64,000 bases of DNA from Humulus lupulus (GCF_963169125.1 NC_084795.1:140715766-140779765), one strand, 5' to 3'. Shown: positions 1 through 12,009, counted from the first letter of the stretch. A program made the numbers and translations. Notes: generated by a model not told the origin, from the letters alone.

Positions 1-147
1 TCTATTGTTTGACCTCTTGCTACAATGCGATTTGCACTATTTATAGTCGTGAACATAGGAAGGGCCAACAGTGGCACAATTTTTCCCAATTAGGCTAAAT
101 CTTGGTACACTTGGCTGGAGACAGGTTTGTGTCTCACCAAAAATGGT
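1..147. other. Unassigned sequence left of element A
   Basis: This short stretch has no open reading frame of note and no motif I recognise. It ends immediately before the TGTAACACCCC start of the 5' LTR of element A. Bases 143-147 (atggt) would be the left target-site copy of A, but the right copy cannot be checked because the 3' LTR of A is truncated. Confidence 0.4.
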
Positions 148-2332
148 TGTAACACCCCAAGCTGCTAATAAGGTTTAAGACCTTGTTTAAGCATGCCTGG
201 AGGGCAAGAAGTAAATTGACATGATATTATATGAATTTGATTGAATATGTGATTAGAATGCATGATTAGGTTGTATGCAGATGCATGTGAGCCCCGTTTG
301 TATGTTAGGGGTAAACTGGTAATTTTAGCCCATTGAGGGCATAAATGTGATAATTGTATTATGTGATTTGTGCCATGTGAGTGTGGTGTTTTTATCGTGA
401 TGCACGTGTCGAGACGATCCTAGTGAGATAATTAGTCTAAAAGTCACAACGGGATTTTGTACGCGGCTCGGGAGGAGCCTAGGGGTACTTTAGGAATTTT
501 ATAAGTTGAATTGAGAACTAAAGGTTATAGTTATTGACGATTGAGTAACCTGTGTAACCGTTTGTAAGTGCTTTGAGTAACAAGTTTTAGATGGAAAATG
601 GTAGAATTGAAATAGAAGTGAAAGGACAAGAGTGCCCTTGAAGGTTTAGTTAGGAAGGATTATTAGGAAGGGGTAAAATGGTCTTTTGGCAAGGGATTTA
701 GACAATTTTCAGCTGGGTTTTTGGGGTACACGGTTTGGGCATTGAGTCATTTGATGGTTTTGATAAAAATTGAAGAGAAGAAAAACTAGAAGAAAGAAAA
801 GCTAGGGCAAGAAGAAGAAAAAAGAAGAAGTGTAGAAGGGGCTGAAGTGGGAGTCTAGGAGGAGATCAAGGAAGCTTTTGGGTGAATTCTCCACTTGAGG
901 TATGGATCTTATGCACATTTAAGTTTGGTTTCTGTTTTCATTTGAGAAATCTAAAGCATGAGTTAAGCATTTTAAAGTTTTGGTTTGAGTTGCTGAAATT
1001 AGAAATCAAAGGGTGGATTTTGAGTGTGATGGTGTTTTGATCTTGATTCTAGTGTCTATAGGTTGTTAGATGGTTCATATGAAGTTTTAAATTGATCTTG
1101 GGGTTTAGGTATTTGTTTGGGATGATTTGGGGAGGTTGTAGCTCGGGAAAAACGCAACAGAAAACCCACAAATCTGGGTTCGCGAAGGAGCGCCGCGGCG
1201 TGAGGATGCTTCAGGATGTGGCCTAGCCGCTGGGCGCCGCGGCCCTTGAGGGGAGTGTCGCGGCCCTAGGCCATTTTGGCAGCCAAAAATTTGGGCTTTT
1301 AGGGCTTTTGCCCGAGGACGCGCGGGATGGTTCCAATGTATTGTTTTAAGGAATTAGAGGTCCCGAGAGTACGGGATTGGTCCCGGGAAGTGGTTTTGGG
1401 TTTGGTTAGTATTAAAAGTGTTTTGTGTGTGTTGTGACTAGGATTTCGGAAAGGCTCGTGCTAGAGGACCGTGCTTGTGACCTTGGTGCATCAGGAAAGC
1501 TCGGGATACAGGTAAGAAAACCGTAACACCCGAGATCAGGGCATGGGCCCACAGTGTTATTGCAGGGCATGGACCTAGATTGCATTATGTGCAAATGTAT
1601 AACCTTAAATGAATTATTATATGTTTGAATGATTATTTCGAAATGTACTATATGTGTGATTATAATGAAATGAACGGCTAAGGCCGAGAGCGGCCAAGGC
1701 CGAGAACGGCCTTGTGGCCGGAAGTAACACTTAGCACATGGAGTGCTTATAGCCAGGGTGGGACCCAATGGATACATGAGTTATCCTTACGGTAGGACCG
1801 AGACCCTAGGCTTTGGTAAGGCCTCTGGGGTGGCATGGCCGTGCTTGTTCAGTCTAATGGTTTTCCTATTTATCGGTGGATTATATGTCAGCTATAATCT
1901 ATGCATGTGTTATATATTGTATGAGTTTTCTTGCTGGGCTTCGGCTCACGGGTGCTCTGTGTTGCAGGTAAAAGCAAAGAGTCAGTCAACCGGCCATGAG
2001 TATGGAGAGCGTGGGGGCGGCGCGTACATGTTCGGCCTGCCCGACTGCTTTGGTTGGGGGCATTTTGTATATGGCTGTATTAACCTATTCTTTTGATAGT
2101 TAACCAAGTGTAAATCTATTTTTGAGTTGTAAATACTTTGTAAACCTTAATTTGGGATCCCGAATGTTTGATACTTACTGTTTTCAATGAAATTAAGCAT
2201 TTCCAAAGATTACAGCCTTAAACTCTGGTTTAGTCACACTTTTGGTTTTAGAAACCTCGTAGAGTCGGTTAGTTGCACAAATTTCCGTTTTAAACTCACT
2301 TGGTAATGGCTCTAAGGTAGTAGGGCGTTACA
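148..2332 (+). repeat. 5' LTR of element A
   Basis: This 2,185-bp LTR starts TGTAACACCCC and ends GGGCGTTACA, so it has the expected TG...CA ends. The same start recurs at 7232 as the 3' LTR. It contains a GC-rich block around 1190-1255 with CGCCGCGG motifs, and an adenine/guanine-rich stretch near 775-840. Compared with the 3' LTR it lacks about 25 bp inside the GCGCCGCG block and carries extra bases near 1050. Open frames inside it (for example 1743-2096) have no coding features and are taken as chance. Confidence 0.93.
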
Positions 2333-2335
2333 ACT

Positions 2336-2347
2336 TGGTATCAGAGC
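2336..2347 (+). other. Primer-binding site of element A (initiator tRNA-Met type)
   Basis: Three bases after the 5' LTR comes TGGTATCAGAGC, the usual plant LTR-retrotransposon primer site complementary to the 3' end of initiator methionine tRNA. It fixes the 5' LTR end and the + orientation. The leader from 2348 to 2668 holds no gene that I can see. Confidence 0.9.
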
Positions 2348-2668
2348 GAGCCAAGGTTTATTGGTTCTGGAGATTGACCGAACATGTACGCATGCTGCCA
2401 TTGAGAAGCTCGACTCAGGGTTGATTGGTATGGTTGATTAATGTACTTGAATATGTGTTTGAATGCCTTGTTGCCTGCTTAGATTGTAATGAGCATGATG
2501 AGTGAAATAACATATGCATGATGTTAGGGCAAGGCCCGTTGTGTGTTATATGCTATCTATATGTTATTTGGATGGTTGATCTTGGTTGTTGTTGAGATTG
2601 AGAAGTGGAATTGGACCTGGTTATCATGCCTGATGAGCGGTGTCACTGATTGTAGGAATTTAGTTGTA

Positions 2669-3964
2669 ATGCCTCGGCAATCATTGAGACTCCGCGGCAT
2701 TCGGGCCGAGGATGACAATCAGGGTCAGGACCCTCCACCTGCCCCTCAGAACTAGCAGTAGATATTAGCCAAAATGGAGGCTAGATTGAAGAAAACAGAG
2801 GAAGAACTTAGTCAGTTGAGGCAACAGGCTCCTCCACCAGTCACCGGACTACCACTACAGCCGAGTGTAGCACCAGCTCCGGTTCAGCCTGTGGTTGAGA
2901 ACAGGTTGGAACCTCTGTATGAAAGATTCAGAAAACAGCAACCTCCTACCTTTGAGGGTGGAGCAGACCCACTGCAGGCAGAGCAGTGGATGAATATGAT
3001 TTCTGTAATTCTGGACTTCATGAGGGTTGAAGGAAAGGAAAGGGTTGATTGTGCCAGCTATATGCTTAGAAATGATGCACGAATATGGTGGGATGTAGTA
3101 AGGCAGCGAAGGGATACTGCAACTATGACTTGGGAAGAATTCAAGAGCATTTTTAACGAGAAATACTACAGCGTAGCAGTTCGAGCTGCGAAGGCTGATG
3201 AGTTTATCAACCTGACTCAGAGCAGGTTATCCATCACCGAGTACGCCTTGGTATTTGACAGATTGGCGAAGTTTGCGCCAGAGCTTGTGCCGACTGATGC
3301 GGCCAGGAAGGATAGGTTTATACGGGGATTGAATGTGATGATCGCCCGTGATGTGAGTATTACATTGGCTCCAGAGACTACTTATGCACAAGTGGTGGAT
3401 AAGGCCCTTACTGCTGAGAGGGCTGAGGATCAGATCTGGAAGGATAGCGCTGCTAGGCGCGATACCAGGAGGACGGTGCCTCCTTCTTCTGGGCCTAGTC
3501 GGAGCAGTGGCCCTAGTGAGCAGAAAAGAAGAGTACCAGATTCATTTTCTCCTTATGGTTCCGATAGGAGGGTTCGCGGTTCTGTGGGTGGCCGTCAGGG
3601 CGGAAATGACAACTGGAGGAGTTTTCCGATGTGTCCTCGATGCAGGCGACGACATCAGGGCGAGTGTCGGACCAGGGCATGTTTCATTTGTGGGAGCACC
3701 AATCACTTGAAGAAAGACTGCCCACAAGCTAAGAAGGAGGAGCCAAAGCAGGGAGACAGCCTCGCTCCTGCTAGGGTTTTCACTTTGACTCAGACTGAGG
3801 CGGAGGCCAGTCCCTCAGTTGTGACAGGTCAGATTTTTAGCGCCGGTTCTTTGTATACTTCATTGATTGATTCGGGTGCTACTCACTCATTTGTATCTGC
3901 TAGGGTGAATGATCAGCTTTGTAGACCTAGTATTTTGTATGCTAGGTGTTTTCAGACTTTATAG
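2669..3964 (+). pseudogene. gag: Element A gag, plus start of protease (stops in frame)
   Basis: Gag would form the virus-like particle that packages the element RNA. The frame starts at ATG 2669 (MPRQS...). It meets TAG at 2753 and 2759, both readable as CAG to TAG changes in a Q-rich stretch, then stays open to 3964. The central capsid-type domain (about 2930-3430) contains the conserved pattern around YMLRNDARIWW and the FNEKYY motif. A CCHC zinc knuckle (C-x2-C-x4-H-x4-C) lies at 3680-3721. The frame then enters the protease, with active site DSGATHS at about 3868-3888. TAG at 3962 breaks the frame inside the protease, and the same phase continues beyond it. Length and order are normal for chromovirus gag-pro. 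Confidence 0.9.
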
Positions 3965-5143
3965 CCAACAGGGGAACTGGTAGTCTCTAGGAGATGGGTT
4001 AGAGCATTACCAGTAGTGATAGATGGTAGGGAATTATTTGTTGACCTGGTTGAACTAGATATGGATGATTTTGATATAATACTATGAATGGATTGGCTAA
4101 CGCGGTATGGAGCAACAATTGACTGTAAGCGACGAATGGTGACTTTTGAACCAGAGGGCGAGGTACCCTTTGTGTTTGTGGGGACGGTGAGTGGACCGCG
4201 GGTGCCTATGATCTCAGCACTAAAGGCTAGAGACCTGATGCAGGAGGGTTGCACAGGATTCCTAGCGAGTGTTGTAGATTCCTCTAAGGTGACAGCAGTG
4301 GGACCGAATGAAACCAGAGTGGTCTGTGAGTTTCCAGACTTGTTTCCAGCAGATCTGCCAGGATTGCCGCCACAGCGGGAGATTGAGTTCGTCATAGAGT
4401 TGATTCCGGGAGCAGAGCCAGTGTCCAAGGCACCTTACAGAATGGCTCCGGCAGAATTAAAGGAATTGAAGATCCAGTTGCAGGAGCTACTGGATTTGTG
4501 GTTTATCAGACCGAGTTTCTCGCCATGGGGTGCTCCAGTGTTATTTGTGAAGAAAAAGGATGGATCGCTCAGGATGTGCATTGACTACAGGGAGTTGAAT
4601 AAGTTGACCATCAAGAACAAGTATCCATTGCCTAGGATCAACGATTTATTTGATCAGCTTCAAGGGAGTATAGTGTTTTCAAAGATTGATCTTCGATCAG
4701 GCTATTATCAGTTGAGGATCAAAGAAGAGGATGTACCAAAGACTGCTTTTCGGACACGATATGGGCATTATGAATTTCTGGTTATGTCCTTTGGATTAAC
4801 CAATGCCCCAGCAGCATTTATGGATTTGATGAACAGAATTTTCAAATATTATCTGGATAAGTTTGTGATTGTATTTATTGATGATATCCTAGTGTACTCC
4901 CAGTCAGAGACAGAGCATGAGCATCATCTGCGCCTGGTGTTGCAGCGGCTGAGAGAGCATAAGCTATATGCTAAGTTTAGCAAATGCGAGTTCTGGTTAT
5001 CGCAAGTTTCATTTCTAGGCTATATTATCAGTAAGGATGGGTTACTGGTAGACCCGAGCAAGACAGAAGCAGTGAGAGATTGGCCTAGACCCAGCAGTGT
5101 TCCTGAAGTTAGAAGTTTCCTTGGACTAGCAGGTTACTACTAG
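3965..5143 (+). pseudogene. pol: Element A protease end and reverse transcriptase
   Basis: Same phase as gag. A TGA at 4085-4087 replaces the Gly codon of the usual ILGMDWL motif, a one-base G to T change. The reverse transcriptase is clear: [10 protein letters not shown] at about 4540, [10 protein letters not shown] at about 4686, [13 protein letters not shown] at about 4785, and the catalytic FIDDILVYS at about 4876. The IDD form is usual for plant chromoviruses. The frame ends at TAG 5141-5143 in the connection region (GYY*RFVEGF) and continues in phase after it. Apart from the two stops I see no missing catalytic residue. Confidence 0.92.
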
Positions 5144-7196
5144 CGGTTTGTAGAGGGGTTCTCCAGAATTGCTACTCCATTGACAAAATTGACAAGGAAG
5201 AAGACCAAGTATGTGTGGACAGATCGATGTGAGAACAACTTTAAGGAGTTGAAGCGGCGGTTGATTACTGCACCAGTGCTGAGCCTGCCGACTGATGATG
5301 AGAAGTTTATGGTCTACTGTGACGCTTCTAGACAGGGTCTGGGATGCGTGTTGATGCAGGCTAGGAAGGTGATAGCTTATGCATCAAGGCAATTAAAGGA
5401 GTACGAGTAGAGATATCCCACGCATGACCTGGAGTTAGCTGCAGTGGTATTCACACTTAAGGTTTGGAGACACTATCTGTATGGCGAAAGATGCGAGATA
5501 TACACTGATCACAAAAGTTTAAAGTATTTCTTTACCCAGAAGGACTTGAATATGCGCCAGAGGCGGTGGCTAGAGTTGGTAAAGGATTACGATTATGATA
5601 TCCTATACCATCCTGGGAAAGCTAATGTAGTGGCTGATGCATTGAGCCGGAGGGGCCCAGGACAGTTGTATAGTTCGAGGCAGATATCTGATAGATTAGC
5701 TGAAGAGATGACAAGGGCAGGTATAGAGTTAGTGGTTGGTAGGCTAGCCAACATTACTCTTCAGTCAACGCTCCTTGAGAGGATTAAGGAAGCACAGGGA
5801 ATGGATCCCCAGTTAGTTGAACGTAGAGAGAATGTCCTAACTGGAGCAGTCAAGGACTTCTCTATCTCTGAGATGGGTTTATTGAAGTACAAAGGACAGA
5901 TTTGTGTTCCGATTGATCCAGATATTCAGCGAGAGATTCTGGATGAATCTCATACCACTCCCTACTCTTTGAACCCAGGTTCTACGAAGATGTACCATGA
6001 CTTGAAAGTTTTGTATTGGTGGTCAGGCATGAAGAGGGATGTGGTGGACTATGTGGCCAGATACTTGACCTGTCAGCAGATTAAGGCTGAACATCAGAGG
6101 CCAGCAGGGTTATTACAGCCTCTAGGGATTCCCGAGTGGAAATGGGAGGAAATTGCCATGGACTTTGTGGTTGGATTGCCGAAGACCGTGGGTCAGCATG
6201 ACTCGGTGTGGGTGATTCTGGACAGGTATACTAAGTCCGCCCAATTCTTACCTGTGAGGACAACTTATATTATGGAGCAGTATGCTGAGATATATGTGAA
6301 GGAAATTATTCGACTTCATGGGGCTCCGAGGTCGATAGTTTCTGATAGAGACCCCACCTTCACCTCCAAGTTTTGGGAGAGCCTGCAGAAGGCAATGGGC
6401 ACACGACTACGGTTTAGTACCGCTTATCATCCTCAGACAGATGGACAGTCTGAGAGGACGATTCAGATACTGGAGGATATGTTACGAGCTTGTGTTGGAT
6501 TTCGGGGGATCTTGGAGTAGGTATCTCCCTCTGATTGAGTTCTCGTACAATAATAGCTATCAGGCGACTATCGGAGTGGCTCCGTATGAGATGCTGTATG
6601 GGAGAAAGTGCAGGTCACCGATACATTGGGATGAGACAGGTGAGAGAAGATATTTAGGTCCTGAGATGGTTCAGAGGACCAATGAGGCAATTGAGAAGAT
6701 TAGAGCTCATATGCTCGCCTCCCAAAGTCGCCAGAAGAGTTATTCAGACCTGAGACGCAGGAGCGTGGAATTTCAGGTTGGTGATCATGTGTTCCTCAGG
6801 GTTTCACCCCTGAGAGAAGTGAAACGATTTGGCGTCCAGGGCAAGCTGAGTCCCAGGTTTGTTGGCCCCTTTGAGGTGCTTGAGCGAGTTGGAGAGGTGG
6901 CTTATAGGTTAGCAATGCCTCCAGCTCTATCAGGGGTTCATGATGTGTTTCATGTATCCATGCTCCGGAAGTATGTATCGGATACTACTCATGTGCTGAG
7001 CTATGAGAATTTGGAGTTGGACCAGGATTTATCATATGAGGAGAAACCGGTTCAGATCCTTGATAGGAAGGACAAAGTCTTGCGGAGCAAGACCATCTCT
7101 TTGGTTAAAGTGCTATTGAGGAATAGCAAGACTGAAGAGGCGACATGGGAGCTTGAGTTTGATATGCGGGAGCGGCATCCTGAGTTGTTCAGGTAA
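5144..7196 (+). pseudogene. pol: Element A RNase H, integrase and chromodomain-like tail
   Basis: RNase H is visible from about 5310 (YCDASRQGLG), with a CAG to TAG stop at 5408-5410 in the [13 protein letters not shown] motif. The integrase starts with a zinc-binding region at about 5945-6085. Its first expected Cys is Tyr (TAC at about 6061), leaving only one Cys in ARYLTCQQ. The core carries D (MDFVVGLPK), D (SDRDPTF) and E (HPQTDGQSE). A small frameshift at about 6495-6510 moves the remainder into another frame, which is open to 7196. The end carries GDHVFLRVSP, FHVSMLRKY and a chromodomain-like tail (KTEEATWELE). It stops at 7194-7196, close to the polypurine tract. Confidence 0.9.
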
Positions 7197-7216
7197 TTTC
7201 GAGGACGAAATTCTTG

Positions 7217-7231
7217 TGAGGAGGGGATAAT
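7217..7231 (+). other. Polypurine tract of element A
   Basis: GTGAGGAGGGGATAAT lies directly before the TG of the 3' LTR. It is the plus-strand primer site expected here, and related elements C, E and F show its reverse complement (for example ACTATCCCCTCCT) beside their LTRs. Confidence 0.85.
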
Positions 7232-8783
7232 TGTAACACCCCAAGTTGCTAATAAGATTTAAGACCTTGTTTAAGCATGCCTGGAGGGCAAGAAGTAAAT
7301 TGACATGATATTATATGAATTTGATTGAATATGTGATTAGAATGCATGATTAGGTTGTATGCAGATGCATGTGAGCCCCGTTTGTATGTTATGGGTAAAC
7401 TGGTAATTTTAGCCCGTTTAGGGCATAAATGTGATAATTGTATTATGTGATTTGTGCCATGTGAGTGTGGTGTTTTTATCGTGATGCACGTGTCGAGACG
7501 GTCCTAGTGAGCTAATTAGTCTAAAAGTCATAACGGGATTTTGTACCCGGCTCGGGAGGAGCCTAGGGGTACTTTAGGAATTTTGTAAGTTGAATTGAGA
7601 ACTAAAGGTTATAGTTATTGATGATTGAGTAACCTGTGTAACCATTTGTAACTGCTTTGAGTAACAAGTTTTAGATGGAAAATGGTAGAATTGAAATAGA
7701 AGTGAAAGGACAAGAGTGCCCTTGAAGGTTTAGTTAGGAAGGATTATTAGGAAGGGGTAAAATGGTCTTTTGGCAAGGGATTTAGACAATTTTCAGCTGG
7801 GTTTTTGGGGTACACGGTTTGGGCATTGAGTCATTTGATGGTTTTGATAAAAATTGAAGAGAAGAAAAACTAGAAGAAAGAAAAGCTAGGGCAAGAAGAA
7901 GAAAAAAGAAGAAGAAGTATAGAAGGGGCTGAAGTGGGAGTCTAGGAGGAGATCAAGGAAGCTTTTGGGTGAATTCTCCACTTGAGGTATGGATCTTATG
8001 CACATTTAAGTTTTGTTTCTGTTTTGATTTGAGAAATCTAAAGCATGAGTTAAGCATTTTAAAGTTTTGGTTTGAGTTGCTGAAATTAGAAATCAAAGGG
8101 TGGATTTTGAGTGTGATGGTGTTTTGATCTTGATTCTAAATGGTTCATATGAAGTTTTAAATTGATCTTGGGGTTTAGGTATTTGTTTGGGATGATTTGG
8201 GGAGGCTGTAGCTCGGGAAAAACGCAACAGAAAACCCAAAAATCTGGGTTCGCGAAGGAGCGCCGCGACCCTGTTCTTGGGCGCCGCGGCACGAGGATGC
8301 TTCAGGATGTGGCCTAGCTGCTGGGCGTTGCGGCCCTTGAGGGGAGTGCCGCGGCCCTAGTACATTTTGGCAGCCAAAAAGTTGGCCTTTTAGGGATTTT
8401 TCATGGGGACGCGGGGGATGGTTCCAATGTATTGTTTTAAGGAATTAGAGGTCCCGAGAGTACGGGATTGGTCCCAGGAAGTGGTTTTGGGTTTGGTTAG
8501 TATTAAAAGTGTTTTGTGTATGTTGTTACTAGGATTTCGGAAAGGCTCGTGCTAGAGGACCGTGCTTGTGACCTTGGTGCATCAAGAAAGCTCGGGATAC
8601 AGGTAAGAAAACCGTAACACCCGAGATCAGGGCATGGGCCCACAGTGTTATTGCAGGGCATGGCCCTAGATTGTATTAAGTGCAAATGTATAACCTTAAA
8701 TGAATTATTATATGTTTGAATGATTATTTCGAAATGTACTATATGTGTGATTATAATGAAATGAACGGCTAAGGCCGAGAGCG
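7232..8783 (+). repeat. 3' LTR of element A, truncated
   Basis: It repeats the 5' LTR from its first base but stops matching at about 8783, inside the 'ggccgagagcg' stretch that corresponds to about 1692 in the 5' LTR. Roughly 630 bp of the LTR, including its terminal CA, are missing. The break goes straight into unrelated sequence with no TG/CA boundary, so this looks like deletion or illegitimate joining rather than a new insertion. Confidence 0.88.
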
Positions 8784-9125
8784 ATGATGACTTTAGCTGA
8801 TCCTTTAGCTATGACCGATGACCTATGACCGATGATGACTTTAGCTGATCCTTGTGATGTGTGTTTGTCCGACTTGTGCGTCTGGCTAGGGCGATTGGCT
8901 ATGGCTCTTTTCTTCTTAGGATTGGTGTCAGTGTGGCCATCTATGGCTTCACGCGATGGGAGAAGTAGGCCGGTTCTAGGGAGTCCTACCTTTTCTTGTG
9001 TATTGGAGAAATGGCAAAGATTACTCTTCACAGTGGCTGGTGATGACTGTTGTGTCTTGACACTTTGTCTTGACACTTCATCACTTTGTGGCCTGCCACA
9101 TGGAAGTGCCAAATTTTGGGTATAA
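8784..9125. other. Unassigned sequence at the truncated LTR junction
   Basis: This filler-like stretch replaces the end of the 3' LTR of A. It contains a short direct repeat of GATGATGACTTTAGCTGATCC at about 8783 and 8831, separated by GACCGATGA repeats. Open frames exist on both strands but show no recognised protein. It may be DNA captured during repair or part of the next element. Confidence 0.4.
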
Positions 9126-10228
9126 TAGTGGTGCAATAGTCTAGATTGGAGACAGGGAGTTGCTAGTAGACCTAATAGAGCTAGATATCAAAGATTTTAA
9201 TGTAATTTTCAGTGTTGATTGGTTAGCAAGATATAGAGCTACCATAGACTAGAATAGAAAGGTGGTAATATTTAAGGTTGAAGGTGGAGAGCAATGCACT
9301 TCGAAAGGAGATATAACAGGAGTCTGTATGCCCATTATCTTGGCACTGAAAGCATAGAAGATGATCTGCAAGGGGTACCAGGCATATCTAGCTAGAATTG
9401 TTGATAAGGCATGAGAAACGTAACTTAAGCCACAAAATTTTCAAATTGTCTATTAGTTTCCCGAAGTGTTCCTAGAAGATTTACCTGGATTGCCTCCGAG
9501 TAGGGAGATAAAGTTCATGATCGAATTAGCGCCAGAGACAGCTCCAATCTTAAAGGCTCCTTACTGTATGGTGCCAACAGAGCTGAAAGAGATAAAGGCA
9601 CAATTACAGGAGTTGCTAGATAAATGGTTTGTAAGACCAAGCTATTCACCTTGGGGTGCGCCAGTATTATTCGTCAAGAAGAAGGACGGAAGTATGCAAA
9701 TGTGCATTTACTATCGAGAGCTCAACAAGGTGACTATCAAGAATACGTACCCTTTACCACAGATATATGATCTCTTTGGTCAACTTCAAGGGTCAACAAT
9801 ATTCTCTAAGATTGATCTACGATCAGGACATCACCAATTGAGGGTGTGGGAAGAAGATATTCCTAAAATGATATTTCGAACAATATATTGACATTACGAG
9901 TTTTTGGTAATGTAGTTTGGCTTAACTAATGCACCCACAATGTTTATGGACTTAATGAATCGGGTATTCAAGGATTACCTGGATAAGTTTGTAGTAGTGT
10001 TTATAGATGATATTCTGGTGTACTCTAAGACGACAACTAAAAATGAGGAGCACCTTCGGTTGACCTTAAGCAGACTCAAAGAGCATCAACACCAGCTGTA
10101 TGCTAAGTTCAAGAAGTGTGAATTCTAGCTAGATAAAGTGGCTTTTCTAGGCCATATCGTGTCTAAAGACGGTGTGGAAGTGGTTCCTGCTAAGATCGAA
10201 ACTATAAAAGACTAGCCAAAGCCCAAGA
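9126..10228 (+). pseudogene. pol: Decayed Ty3/gypsy protease-reverse transcriptase fragment
   Basis: A second chromovirus-like pol fragment, distinct from A. About 9165-9245 reads as the protease end (LLVDLIELDIKDF, VDWLARYRATID). The RT follows: [46 protein letters not shown], and the catalytic [10 protein letters not shown] at about 9997. Many in-frame stops interrupt it, several at positions where relatives have Trp (TGG to TAG), for example after KKCEF at 10126-10128. It breaks off at about 10225, just past the RT, with no LTR of its own attached. No gag, RNase H or integrase remains. Confidence 0.88.
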
Positions 10229-11029
10229 TGTTGGTAATAGGTTTACCACGTGCGTAGCGGAATGCACCGGGTGGTGGGCCCAGGGATTTCAAAAAAATTT
10301 ATTTAAACTATCTTTAAATAACTGAATCCATTAGCATACGTACATTAATCTATGACATAGAAAATATAAAGAATTTTACCAGTTGAATTAATCTATGAAT
10401 TAACCCTTGAGGGATTTAATATTCGATCTATTAGAAAAGCATGTATTCCTTTATTGTAATATCATGTTCTCAACCATTCATGATATTGTATCTCCAAAAC
10501 AAAATTCACTAGCCTCATTATATTAGGAGCCATTAACGAATGATCAAAAGATCCAATGAACATAAACAAGAGTTCATGATAACTTAGGATTTAGACTAAT
10601 CTACAAATAATCTCTATTAAGATATGAATTATATCTTTATGGCAAACACAAAAGTTTATAAAGATAACTAATTCATTTCTGTTTTGTCAAATATAATCAC
10701 TATTATATAAAGTACCTTTACCAAGATGTCTATCCACATCGGTAATCCAAATCTAGATTACTCACAACCCATATGCTTAGTAAACCGTACTAGCAACCAT
10801 TCATTAAAGATTCCATACTTTAATATGTTGCTGACTATTTTATTCATTATATATGATCTTAATTCACTCGTACGCATACAAGATCATATTCTCATAAATG
10901 AACATGGAATTTTATGATATTTATATAAATTATTCAAAAAATAATTATAATATTCAGATATGATAAAAATAGACTTTTATTTAAATAAAAAATGCCTTTT
11001 TACATGCTTTTAGGGTACAAACCCTAACA
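10229..11029 (-). repeat. Probable solo LTR of a Ty1/copia element
   Basis: Read on the minus strand this 801-bp block starts TGTTAGGGTTTG and ends TACCAACA. Those ends and the AT-rich body with an ATTTAAATAAAAG stretch resemble common plant copia LTRs. No internal region adjoins it. The five bases on each side (caaga and cttga) match at only three positions, so a target-site duplication is not convincing. The open frame at 10726-10917 inside it has no recognisable content. Confidence 0.5.
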
Positions 11030-11658
11030 CTTGACTAATTCGTTTATAGTTGGTATGTTTTGTAGTAACCGATATAGTAATAGTTTATGACAATTTAGTT
11101 GCATGTATTGTTTTAGATATGCACGGTCATATATAGTAATGATTCTTTACGTGAAAATATTATTATACTAAAGTTTTACATAGACTTTTGTCTTATATTG
11201 TATTCTTCTAAGTAAATGGATAAATATGATATTTTTGATAGTAAATGAATAGTTGTGGTATATATTGACATGTTCTGTATGTTTTGATAAGTTTTTATTG
11301 TCCTTACTGGACTTAGAAGCTCACTCCTTATAGTGTATGTGTGCAGATCAAAACAGTTAAAGAGATAGATAGTCAGTGGTGGGTTAGACCTATATAGCTG
11401 TGTGTGTATTCGTGAGGGCCATATAGCTACTGGAGAACTAAAATATTTTGAATGTTGTTTCATTTAGTATTTTATTTTAAACAATAAATGTTGCTGGATT
11501 TTTTTATTATTTTCAAGACTTCTGTTATGTTTTTTTTTTTTACTTTCCTAAATTGGGATCCCGTCCAAATTATTTTATTTTCAATAAAAAACAACGTTGT
11601 TGTTTTTAAGTTTCAACGCTGTTTCTCTTCATTTTTGTTGATAAAATAAGGGCGTTAC
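11030..11658 (+). repeat. 3' portion of a Tekay-like LTR
   Basis: The end of this stretch parallels the end of the LTR of A: a GGGATCCCG motif at about 11558, TTTTCAATAAAA, then AAGGGCGTTACA ending at 11658 (compare 2155-2332). It therefore looks like the last several hundred bases of a related Ty3/gypsy LTR in + orientation. Its beginning is missing, and the copia-like LTR lies directly to its left. Confidence 0.6.
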
Positions 11659-12009
11659 ATTATCAGTCGATAGAATTTTCTAAGCTTGAAAATTGAAAAA
11701 CTCCCTACCTTCTCTTCTTCAAACTCTCTGGATCTAGAGAGCCTAAAAAATCAACATTTGTATCTCACATGCCCACACATGTCCTTGTGTTTATGAGGAT
11801 CTCCTTGGAAGACTTTGGTGTGAGTCTCAATCAAATCTACACGAGATAGGAAGAACGTCTGATAATACAAAAAGATAAAAGGATACTTGATATGCTTCGA
11901 TAGGTATTCTTATGTTCTTTTATGTGCACTGATTTAATGTATAGATGAGTGTATTGATCCTGATTTGGTATTAATAATTTTTGAAAGCCCCACTCCTTTC
12001 GCTGCAACC
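11659..12009. other. Unassigned sequence
   Basis: No gene is visible. The text (leader-like CTCTAGAGAGCC and tttgatgtgagtctcaatc-type words) loosely resembles the 3' portion of copia LTRs, but I cannot define ends. It adjoins the Mutator-like transposase fragment. Confidence 0.3.

Larger units (their letters stand above)
148..8783 (+). mobile_element. Element A: Ty3/gypsy chromovirus (Tekay/Del type), broken and 3'-truncated
   Basis: The element runs 5' LTR (148-2332), primer-binding site, gag-pol in one frame (2669-7196), polypurine tract and a 3' LTR cut short at about 8783. The protein order gag, protease, RT, RNase H, integrase and a C-terminal chromodomain-like segment is that of Ty3/gypsy chromoviruses. 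The sequence is closest in memory to the Tekay/Del clade, whose LTRs are long and whose primer is initiator tRNA-Met. The two LTRs remain very similar base for base over the shared part, apart from small indels, so insertion is not ancient. In-frame stops and a frameshift make it non-autonomous now. Confidence 0.93.

Noticed and set aside
10726..10917. 63-codon ORF
   Set aside because: Lies in a likely copia LTR, is AT-rich with no motif, and is opposite to the LTR orientation.
10224..11034. Target-site duplication for the copia-like solo LTR
   Set aside because: caaga and cttga agree at only three of five positions, too weak to claim.
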